NCBI GenBank assembly: GCA_903824965.1
Contig: CAIJYR010000258.1
Location: forward strand, 1-32,434
Direction of reading: 5' to 3'
DNA length: 32,434 nt
From: an uncultured Thiotrichales bacterium
GTDB lineage: Bacteria > Pseudomonadota > Gammaproteobacteria > CAIRSR01
Each line of letters opens with the position of its first letter. Positions within the stretch are counted from its first letter, which is position 1. Below, one piece after another: positions 1 through 6,748 of the stretch. A model generated the notes under the pieces. The model saw nothing but the letters and a program-made list of their open reading frames with translations. It made no database searches and was not told the DNA's origin. Position numbers and translations under genes: made by a program.

Positions 1-1
1 A

Positions 2-910
2 CCCTCTGAGATTCAACTGCGCAACGATATAGACAATTTGCGTAATTTGCGTAATACGGCACAGGGGATGGATCAACTTGTGGATACCCTGCGTCTTTTG
101 GATCAGGGTGTTGCTGATGCTGCGCAAAAAGTCGTAGAAACCTTGGCTGTGGGTCTTCATCGTATCTGCAACAATAAGGTGGGAGAGCGTGCACTCAGAG
201 AGAAACAAAGGATGTTGCGCAAAGTACGTGAGATCCAAGAAGTCAATCCCATGTTGGGTCATCGTGGGGTGCGACTTGGCATCACCTACCCCGATATTTA
301 TCGGATGCAGATCCGTGCCGTGCTGGAGGCAGCGGCCGAGTGTGTCAAAGCGGGTGTACCGGTCAACCCAGAAATCATGGTACCCCAGGTATGCACTGCG
401 AAAGAATTGGAAGTAGTACGCGCCATTGTGGATACGGTACGTACCGAAGTAGAAGGTGCCTATGGTTTCCGCGTGCCGTTCAAGTTTGGTACCATGATTG
501 AAGTTGTGCGTGCCTGTATGCGTGCTGATCAGTTGGCTGCTTCTGCGGAGTTCTTCTCTTTTGGCACCAATGATTTGTCACAGGCTACGTTCTCGTTCTC
601 CCGTGAAGACGCAGAGAATAAATTCCTACCATTCTACAACAACAACGGCATCCTGCGAGACAATCCGTTCGAGGTCTTGGACATTCATGGGGTTGGGCGA
701 CTGATGAGAGTTGCAGTAGAATGGGGCAGAACCACGAATCCAGAATTGAAAGTAGGCATTTGTGGAGAACAGGGAGGTCATCCTGCTTCGATTCGTTTCT
801 GTCAATATGTGGGGCTGAATTATGTTTCATGTTCAGGCCCACGAGTACCGATAGCGCGTTTGGCAGCCGCACAAGCCAAGCTCAAAGAGAGAGACTACCA
901 GTTTAAATAG
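2..910 (+). CDS. ppdK: Pyruvate phosphate dikinase, C-terminal part (5' end outside window)
   Basis: The frame is open from the left edge, so this is the 3' end of a longer gene. PPDK interconverts pyruvate, ATP and phosphate with PEP, AMP and diphosphate in the cytoplasm. The visible part is the C-terminal PEP/pyruvate-binding TIM barrel. It shows the family blocks NPMLGHRGVRLGITYPDIY, FKFGTMIEVVRA, FFSFGTNDLSQ, KVGICGEQGG and NYVSCSGPRVPIARLAAAQA. The Cys in the last block is the expected catalytic cysteine. The segment before NPMLGHRG looks longer than usual and does not resemble the family. The nucleotide-binding and phosphohistidine domains lie outside the window. The next gene follows a 216-bp repeat element, so it is probably transcribed separately. 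Confidence 0.93.
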   Translation, partial: PSEIQLRNDIDNLRNLRNTAQGMDQLVDTLRLLDQGVADAAQKVVETLAVGLHRICNNKVGERALREKQRMLRKVREIQEVNPMLGHRGVRLGITYPDIYRMQIRAVLEAAAECVKAGVPVNPEIMVPQVCTAKELEVVRAIVDTVRTEVEGAYGFRVPFKFGTMIEVVRACMRADQLAASAEFFSFGTNDLSQATFSFSREDAENKFLPFYNNNGILRDNPFEVLDIHGVGRLMRVAVEWGRTTNPELKVGICGEQGGHPASIRFCQYVGLNYVSCSGPRVPIARLAAAQAKLKERDYQFK

Positions 911-950
911 GCGCTGCTGAACTAATCTAACCCAGGTTGTAGCCTTTGAT

Positions 951-1166
951 AAACCCCTTCCCGATGAGTCGGGGAGGGGCTGGGGGAGGGGTTGATCTTT
1001 TGATGTTGATTTTCTTTCTGATTTTTTGTTTCTGTTCTTTTGATTCTTTTTGTTATTTGTTTGTTATTTATTTTTTATTTATGAATAAAGAAAGAGAAAT
1101 CAAACCCAGCAGACTACCCCTCCCCAACCCCTCCCCTGTCAGTGGAGGGGCGCGCTGAAAGTCAAC
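951..1166 (+). repeat. 216-bp GC-rich-ended intergenic repeat element, copy A
   Basis: The ends are GC-rich and can form hairpins (cccttcccgatgagtcgggg on the left, cctcccctgtcagtggaggg on the right). The centre is a T-rich stretch of about 100 bases. The left and right G-rich arms are also imperfect inverted copies of each other. A second copy of nearly the same length (217 bp) lies at 8333-8549. Both copies end in a conserved agtcaac a short way before a start codon (14 bp here). An open frame runs through the element, but it is typical of spurious proteins called in such repeats. Confidence 0.75.
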
Positions 1167-1180
1167 GGATCTTCTCAAGC

Positions 1181-1798
1181 ATGATATCCGATCCCTCCCC
1201 TGTCCATCTAAATGATGTTGAACTCTCCGATGACGATGTGCGAGATGCCATGCGTCGGATCCCTGGCTATCTGGACATTACCCTTGGGGATTTCCGAGAA
1301 CTCTACAAACTGGCACACGATCATGCGGTTGTACGTGTTTTTTCGCATATCCGAGCGTGTGCGATCATGTCTCGTGGTATCAAACCGCTTCAACCAGGCG
1401 ATATGTTGGATCAAGCCGCACGCAGCATGGCAGAACAGCGACTAAAATCCATGCCCGTGGTCGATGAAAGCAATCGGGTTGTTGGGATACTTACGGAAAA
1501 AGATTATCTGCGTCGTTTTGGGACAGAGAGTTTCTTGGCGTTGTTACTACGACTCATGGCCGATCCGGATGGGCTGGGCCATCGTTGCCATGAAACGGCA
1601 GTGCGTGTGGCTATGACGGCCCCTGTCATCACGGTCTTGGAAAGTGCAGACTTTGCGGACATTGTGCTTGCTTTCCGACAGTGTCAAGGACGTAGTGTGC
1701 CCGTGGTGGATGACACAGGACAACTCAAAGGTTTGTTGATGCGTAAACAATTTGTCGCCGCTTGTCATCTTGGGCCTTTTGGGGAAATAGAATCGTAG
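1181..1798 (+). CDS. CBS-domain pair protein (likely partner of the downstream HPP protein)
   Basis: A 205-residue cytoplasmic protein. A helical N-terminal part containing LSDDDVRDAMRRIPGYLDIT is followed by two CBS motifs, at about residues 60-120 (RLKSMPVVDESNRVVGILTE) and 145-200 (GRSVPVVDDTGQLKGLLMRK). CBS pairs usually bind adenine nucleotides and regulate a partner enzyme or transporter. In other bacteria CBS domains are often fused to or encoded beside HPP membrane domains, and the next gene, 38 bp downstream, carries an HPP domain. I chose the ATG at 1181 because an upstream GTG at 1142 lies inside the repeat element. No strong ribosome-binding site is visible. The regulatory role is inferred from family and context. 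Confidence 0.8.
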   Translation: MISDPSPVHLNDVELSDDDVRDAMRRIPGYLDITLGDFRELYKLAHDHAVVRVFSHIRACAIMSRGIKPLQPGDMLDQAARSMAEQRLKSMPVVDESNRVVGILTEKDYLRRFGTESFLALLLRLMADPDGLGHRCHETAVRVAMTAPVITVLESADFADIVLAFRQCQGRSVPVVDDTGQLKGLLMRKQFVAACHLGPFGEIES

Positions 1799-1836
1799 AC
1801 CCATGGGCGGTAGGCCACTCTTGCTAGGTACCTCTG

Positions 1837-3252
1837 ATGTCCACTGTCCAACGCATTTTCATGGTATTGATGTTGTGCCTGTTGTTGCCCGTTACACAGG
1901 CCAAAGAGACCGAACTGGTTCTCTTGCTGGACAATTCAAGCCACATGAAAGAAAACGATCCCCATTTTCTCCTTCGTTCTGCATTGCCTGTCTTTCTCGC
2001 ACAACTGAAGCCCGATACACGCCTCGCTGTATTTCTATTCGACAAGAAGGCGTCTCTACTCCTGCCATGGACGCCTGCAGCTTCCGCACACAAAACGATA
2101 CTCCGATCGCTACAACGGATCACATACCGTGATCCACAGGCCAATGTTGCTATTGCTCTAGAAAAGGCGCTGGCTATACTGAAGAAAAATGCGCGATCAG
2201 GTGCCAAAAAGATCATCGCATTGTTGAACCATGACACTTTAGATACCCACCGAAACAAGACAAAACAGCAACTCCATGCCCTGGCCGATCAGTGCGAAAA
2301 AGAAAAGGTGATGCTATTCGGTATTGGCTTTGCTGATTTTCCAGAAGATCACTTGCTTCAATCATTGACTTGGCACACGCACGGACAATATTTCCGTATT
2401 TTGGAGATGCAAGACACTTTTCGTGATCTATCGAAGACCCTTGCGCCCATGACCAAACAACCTAATGCGCTCAATCTCCCGACTCCCGTGCAGCCCCCTC
2501 CCCCACCACAACCGGAAATCCATCCACCTACACCAGCACAAACAGACCCAATATTATCCGTGAACAACACGACACCGATACAGGCTGTCCCGAATACTCG
2601 CACGGAGAGTGCACCGCATACGTCCGTTGTCTCGATGGTGGAGTGGTTGTGCGGTTTTTGCGTGCTGTTGGGTTTGTTATGGCACGCTAGGAAATACACA
2701 TCCTTCGATATGCACGGCTACCTACACAAAATGCGCGGTAGCTTTAACGGCAGTCCACCACGGGTCAACACCTCAGAAATCGTTTGGTCTTGGATAGGGG
2801 GCTTTATCGGGATCGGTACCGTTGCCTTATTATCCGAATGCTGCTTTCAGGGAACCGATTCAACACTGATCATTGGTTCTCTCGGATCCTCAGCGGTGCT
2901 CACCTACGGGGCCATTCGCAGTCCGCTCGCACAACCCCGCAATGTCTTGGGTGGTCATATCGTCTCTGCCATCATTGGCGTGGCCTGCTACCAGCTACTC
3001 CCAACGATGCCCGCCCTCGCGGGGGCTTGTGCAGTGTCCACCGCCATTGCAGTGATGCACCTAACCCGTACCCTACATCCACCAGGCGGAGCTACCGCCC
3101 TCATCGCCGTCATCGGTTCGGAGAGCATCCATCAGATGGGATGGCTGTATGCCTTACTCCCCGCAACCCTTGGCCCACTCATTCTGATCGTCATCGCTGT
3201 GCTCGTCAACAATATCTCGGATAAGCGACGTTATCCTGAGGTGTGGTTCTAG
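1837..3252 (+). CDS. VWA-HPP fusion membrane protein
   Basis: A 471-residue protein. Residues 1-22 form a signal peptide or signal anchor. Residues 25-200 are a von Willebrand A-like domain that starts ELVLLLDNSSHMKENDP. A proline-rich linker spans about 214-236, and a membrane helix lies at 268-284. Residues 315-471 form an HPP integral-membrane domain with several helices and the signatures RSPLAQPRNVLGGHI and TRTLHPPGGATALIA (the HPP triplet is 414-416). HPP proteins have been linked to nitrite transport in chloroplasts and cyanobacteria. VWA domains usually bind ligands through a metal site. That site looks damaged here: DNSSH instead of DxSxS, the expected Thr near residue 102 replaced, and NHD where a TDG-like motif is expected. 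The VWA part is probably periplasmic. I do not know an established function for this fusion. Confidence 0.82.
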   Translation: MSTVQRIFMVLMLCLLLPVTQAKETELVLLLDNSSHMKENDPHFLLRSALPVFLAQLKPDTRLAVFLFDKKASLLLPWTPAASAHKTILRSLQRITYRDPQANVAIALEKALAILKKNARSGAKKIIALLNHDTLDTHRNKTKQQLHALADQCEKEKVMLFGIGFADFPEDHLLQSLTWHTHGQYFRILEMQDTFRDLSKTLAPMTKQPNALNLPTPVQPPPPPQPEIHPPTPAQTDPILSVNNTTPIQAVPNTRTESAPHTSVVSMVEWLCGFCVLLGLLWHARKYTSFDMHGYLHKMRGSFNGSPPRVNTSEIVWSWIGGFIGIGTVALLSECCFQGTDSTLIIGSLGSSAVLTYGAIRSPLAQPRNVLGGHIVSAIIGVACYQLLPTMPALAGACAVSTAIAVMHLTRTLHPPGGATALIAVIGSESIHQMGWLYALLPATLGPLILIVIAVLVNNISDKRRYPEVWF

Positions 3253-3274
3253 GCGCATGATGTGTTCCGGACTG

Positions 3275-3548
3275 CTAGGCCAACAGTGCAACCGATAGAG
3301 GTTTTAGCAGACTTTTGCCGCGCAGTCGGGTGTTATGGACGAACTGGAAAAATCCCAGGTATCGCGGAAGTTTCTTCTGAGAGTTGCCCCCCGTGTGGAC
3401 GCAACCAAGAACGCAACAGCGACCAGAATCCCTCCCTGGTGTTGACGTGAACCTCATGGAAGCCATCGCCGTCTTCGTCACGCACGTACTCACCTCGGTT
3501 GTGGCAGACCGTCTTGTGTCCATACGCCTTACGAATTTTCGTAAGAAG
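3275..3548 (-). pseudogene. IS1595/ISXO2-type transposase, C-terminal remnant with frameshift
   Basis: Read on the minus strand, the upstream part has the transposase text GHKTVCHNRGEYVRDEDG and REGFWSLLRSWLRPHGG. The frame then breaks near 3380-3390. The continuation in another frame, KLPRYLGFFQFVHNTRLRGK, runs to a stop at 3275-3277. This is the C-terminal end of an ISXO2-like DDE transposase. The N-terminal two thirds are missing. The remnant overlaps the 3' end of the minus-strand CYTH-CHAD gene. No intact terminal repeats were identified. Confidence 0.72.
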
Positions 3549-5091
3549 ACTGCCAGAAACACGGCTGATTGCAGAAGGCTGCCCATGCGCTCTCAAAGAA
3601 TGCAAGGTTCTGTTCAATCATTGCTGCTTTCCACCCTAATACCAGGTGTCTGGCAGGCATGGGTATAGCAGGATACTTGGGGTCGGTACCTAACTCAGTA
3701 AGTAATCGGCTCGCAACGACTGCATCGTTGAGAACGCCCAGGATATCCTGCACCTTGGCAACCGAACGCAGAAAATCACGCACTGTGGATTCAGGGTACA
3801 GCGCGGCAAAAAACTCACCTGCGTAACGCAATCGTTTGCACAGAATCCGCAAACGGTGGCGTTCTTCTGCGGAGAGCTGTAGAAAACCATCGCACCCTTG
3901 TCGAACACGGGCATAGCGTTTTGCGAGAACACGCGCAGCGAATCCAATTGCCGGACGGTGTAGATCTCGCAGCAGTTTGGGAGTCAACAAATCGCGCCAG
4001 TCGCAGCGTGTCCGCCACAAGCCGATCCCAAGCAGCAGTCGTGTATACCGTGCCGATTCTACCGCAGCTCGTGCCCTCTGGTAAGCATTTGCACGAGCCT
4101 CTAGGGTCGCCAACCGGAGGCTCGACAAGATGTCTGGAAAGTGACGCTCTAAGGGGGACAATGTCTCCTCCAGAAAGACATCCCAATCCCGCGCAAAAGC
4201 CAATTCACTGCTCAACCAACGTACCTCTGTATTGACGAGATCGCTTGCTGTACGCGGTATCAGTGGCCGGAACAAACCGAGGCAAGAACGCAAACGTCGC
4301 GTTGCAACCCGCATCTGGTGTACGCCTTCCGTGTCCTCTCCCTGGCACACCACGGCAGCGTTGGTATGGAGGTGATCGAGACAGTACTGGACAATCGTTT
4401 GAAACGCTTCTTCTGCGCTTGCGTTTTGATCCAGGGAACAAACGCCAGCCTTTTGTGCAATCAGGGGCTTCGGAGGTGCCAACAAAGCATAGCCACGGGC
4501 AGCCTTGCTCGTGTTCTCCAGACGAATTGGCAATGCCTCTGCGAGTGCATGGGCAACCTCGTAGAGGCGTTGGGGCGAACCTGCTTTGAGTTCCAGTTCT
4601 AGTTCACAAATGGGTGTTGTACGTCCTAGACCAGAGACTTTACCGCGATCCACTGCCAATTCAATCAGGCTACTGTCCGCGAAAACGAGCAACCAGGTTG
4701 TGCGCCAAAAATCCGTGGTGAACAACGGTTGCAAGGTAGTGCGTAGCGCAGGGTCCACGAAGACCGCAGCAATCTCCGGCTCTGCGTCACACAGCCTGAG
4801 ATCCAGTTTGTGGTTCGGCAGTTCCCACTCCCACTCACCGCGACTGTGCATTCCCGCATATACGGTACCCGCTGTTTTGACGGTTTGCAGAAAGCGTTTC
4901 TCGACACGTCGTACCCGTAGTGCTACCCCAGCCGCCACAAGGCGTTGATCCGATGTGTCGTAGTACACATTGGTGAGGTGGCGGCGGATACCACGGCCTC
5001 GCGCATGTTGGCGCACGATGGGCAATCGCGCAACCCGCTGTAGCGCATCACACGCGAGAGACAATTTCAGTTCAGTTTCAGTGGCCATCAT
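3529..5091 (-). CDS. CYTH-CHAD protein, probable inorganic triphosphatase
   Basis: A 520-residue cytoplasmic protein. The N-terminal CYTH domain (about 1-200) opens with the ExExK signature as ETELK at residues 5-9, and has basic and acidic tunnel-type residues such as VALRVRRVEKRFLQTVKT and CELELELK. These residues bind triphosphate and divalent metal in the family. The C-terminal CHAD domain (about 225-505) is helical and rich in conserved His and Arg, for example VHQMRVATRRLRSCLGLF and RHRLRILCKRLRYAGEFFAALYP in part; CHAD domains bind polyphosphate. Family members such as E. coli YgiF hydrolyse inorganic triphosphate. The last residues (FWQSSYENS) are read from DNA that also belongs to the transposase remnant, so the original C-terminus may have been replaced. 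The gene is divergent from the DUF2939-like gene. Confidence 0.88.
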   Translation of the reverse strand: MMATETELKLSLACDALQRVARLPIVRQHARGRGIRRHLTNVYYDTSDQRLVAAGVALRVRRVEKRFLQTVKTAGTVYAGMHSRGEWEWELPNHKLDLRLCDAEPEIAAVFVDPALRTTLQPLFTTDFWRTTWLLVFADSSLIELAVDRGKVSGLGRTTPICELELELKAGSPQRLYEVAHALAEALPIRLENTSKAARGYALLAPPKPLIAQKAGVCSLDQNASAEEAFQTIVQYCLDHLHTNAAVVCQGEDTEGVHQMRVATRRLRSCLGLFRPLIPRTASDLVNTEVRWLSSELAFARDWDVFLEETLSPLERHFPDILSSLRLATLEARANAYQRARAAVESARYTRLLLGIGLWRTRCDWRDLLTPKLLRDLHRPAIGFAARVLAKRYARVRQGCDGFLQLSAEERHRLRILCKRLRYAGEFFAALYPESTVRDFLRSVAKVQDILGVLNDAVVASRLLTELGTDPKYPAIPMPARHLVLGWKAAMIEQNLAFFESAWAAFCNQPCFWQSSYENS

Positions 5092-5116
5092 CTATTCAAT
5101 ATGCCTGAAATGTGCG

Positions 5117-5145
5117 TGGACAGTGCTCAACTGGACAGGTACCAT
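5117..5145 (+). promoter_or_regulatory. Candidate sigma-70 promoter for the DUF2939-like gene
   Basis: TGGACA (5117-5122), a 17-base spacer and TACCAT (5140-5145) match the -35/-10 consensus at 5/6 and 4/6 positions. The expected transcription start near 5152 fits the ATG at 5176 and argues against the in-frame ATG at 5101. Found by eye only. Confidence 0.35.
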
Positions 5146-5175
5146 GAACCCATGCTGATATCTGTCGGAGAAAAC

Positions 5176-5640
5176 ATGCGTTATCTGATGCTGCCTTTGT
5201 TTGTGTTCACGCTGGCCTTTGGTTCCTGGCCCTACGTCCATGTGCTGCGCTTGGATCGTGCTCTGATCCAATACGATCACGCTACCTTGGGCACCTTGCT
5301 GAACCTTGACGCGATTCGTGTCGAGCGGAAGCGTGTCTTGGAACTACACGCAGTAGATACACACAACCCCGTGAGCCATGCGTTGCACCAGGTAGCCAGC
5401 GTACTTAGTGGCAACAGCGTTGACAACACTGTAACCCTAGATTGGGTGCGTGAAACGCTACGTCCGGTGCCTGCGCGACCCAACGAAGACTATCCTTCCA
5501 TTCTCCACTATGCCAGTTTTGCCTTCTTTGAAGACCCGCAGCACTTCGTTGTGCGCATCCGTGATCTAGGTGAAAATCCTATTCACCTTCGCTGGACACT
5601 CCGTGATTGGGTATGGCGGGTGACGGCCATTTACGACTAA
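5176..5640 (+). CDS. DUF2939-like small membrane-anchored protein
   Basis: A 154-residue protein with an N-terminal hydrophobic segment (about 3-18) that could be a signal peptide or anchor. A soluble domain follows, consisting of two similar stretches, one around YDHATLGTLLNLDAIRVERK and one around FEDPQHFVVRIRDLGENP. This resembles DUF2939 proteins, whose role is unknown. An in-frame ATG exists at 5101, but GGAG at 5167-5170 lies five bases before the ATG at 5176, which I prefer. The gene is convergent with the phosphoribulokinase-like gene, with only five bases between stop codons, and divergent from the CYTH-CHAD gene. The DUF assignment is by remembered resemblance, not search. Confidence 0.7.
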   Translation: MRYLMLPLFVFTLAFGSWPYVHVLRLDRALIQYDHATLGTLLNLDAIRVERKRVLELHAVDTHNPVSHALHQVASVLSGNSVDNTVTLDWVRETLRPVPARPNEDYPSILHYASFAFFEDPQHFVVRIRDLGENPIHLRWTLRDWVWRVTAIYD

Positions 5641-5645
5641 ACACG

Positions 5646-6602
5646 TTACCGTGCCGATCGTTTTCGATCCACCAATTCGTGGATCCGGGGAGCGCAGATC
5701 GTTTCTAGTGCTTGTCGGAGTTTATCCCCTGGGATGACGATGGTATTCAGACGTGACATAAAGGAGTTGTCGATGCGAGAAAGGAGATTGGGAAAGTCAA
5801 AGCGTTTTGGTTCTCGGAAACGCACCACGAAGAGACTTTCGTTCGCCGTTGGCACATCGGAGACGGTGAAGGGATTGGAGGTATCCACCGTAGGAACCCG
5901 TTGGAAATTGATGTCGGTCAAAGAGAACTGGGGGACAATGTAGCGGAGATAATCCGGCATGTGTTGTAAGAGACTGGAGACAACTGCTTCTTCGCTCGCA
6001 CCTCGGAGATTCACGTCACTGTGAATCTTTTGTATCCATTCCAGGTTGACAATGGGCACTACGCCGATTAGCAAATCCACCCAACGCGCCACATCGACGC
6101 CTGCATCGGACTGTGCCTCTAATTTCATTCGTTCGCGAATCACTCGTGGGTTATGAGAAGGCCCCATGGAGCGTCGGCTCCAAGAAGCCTCAATACACCC
6201 GCCATGAAGTCCTTCGTATAATAACAAATCAGCTTCTGCAGGAATCTCGCGCCAAGGCCCGAAAGTTCCACTGGGGACGTTTAGGCGTGCTGCACTCTCT
6301 GCGTCTTGTATATATTCCCTAATAAGGCCGGTACCGGTTCGGGAATACTCTCGAAACAGCCCCTCCAATCGGTCGAATAGATTGGCCTCGGGACCAAAAT
6401 GGCTTATAGGGGATCCCGCAGCAAGAGCTTCAGTGCGTTTTTGTTTCATCGTCATGCGGTCAAAACGACGAAAAGCGTTGCCTTCCACGTAAGCGGCCTG
6501 GATATCCAAACGCCGGAAAACCTCTTGGAATGCGTGTTTAACAGTGGTTGTACCCGCTCCGGAGGAGCCAGTCACGGCAATGATGGGGTGTTTTATGGAC
6601 AT
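5646..6602 (-). CDS. Phosphoribulokinase-family protein with altered active-site residues
   Basis: A 318-residue protein. The Walker A motif is VTGSSGAGTTT (residues 10-20). Other conserved blocks are SHFGPEANLF, LLLYEGLHGG, VDLLIGVVPIVNLEWIQKIH, INFQRVPTVDTSNPF and SFMSRLNTIVIPG. They place it in the proteobacterial phosphoribulokinase family, which phosphorylates ribulose 5-phosphate in the Calvin cycle. Two things are odd. The usual EGDSFHRYDR motif is EGNAFRRFDR, with Asn at 42 (normally the catalytic Asp) and Arg at 45 (normally His). In addition, about 28 extra residues lie between GLHGG and the VDLLIG block. I checked both codons in the DNA (AAC and CGT). It may be a non-canonical paralogue rather than the Calvin-cycle enzyme. 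A TATAAT (6615-6620, minus) lies only about 12 bases before the start codon. Confidence 0.85.
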   Translation of the reverse strand: MSIKHPIIAVTGSSGAGTTTVKHAFQEVFRRLDIQAAYVEGNAFRRFDRMTMKQKRTEALAAGSPISHFGPEANLFDRLEGLFREYSRTGTGLIREYIQDAESAARLNVPSGTFGPWREIPAEADLLLYEGLHGGCIEASWSRRSMGPSHNPRVIRERMKLEAQSDAGVDVARWVDLLIGVVPIVNLEWIQKIHSDVNLRGASEEAVVSSLLQHMPDYLRYIVPQFSLTDINFQRVPTVDTSNPFTVSDVPTANESLFVVRFREPKRFDFPNLLSRIDNSFMSRLNTIVIPGDKLRQALETICAPRIHELVDRKRSAR

Positions 6603-6748
6603 GCTTCGAGTCTCATTATAAAAAGAACAGGTTTGCTTCCTCTACTCCCTGTGCGTCCTTCAGGCAGGCGGCGCAGTATACAATGCCTGAACCCTACGGC
6701 CAAAGGGGGTGCTTTGTAAAGCCTCTCGACGATTCATGGAAACATAGC

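Noticed and set aside
946-1158. 70-codon open frame in the first intergenic region
   Set aside because: It lies inside the repeat element and its ending PLPNPSPVSGGAR is typical of false proteins called in such G/C-rich repeats.
1824-2258. 144-codon minus-strand open frame opposite the VWA domain
   Set aside because: Opposite a clear coding sequence with a signal peptide; no domain visible.
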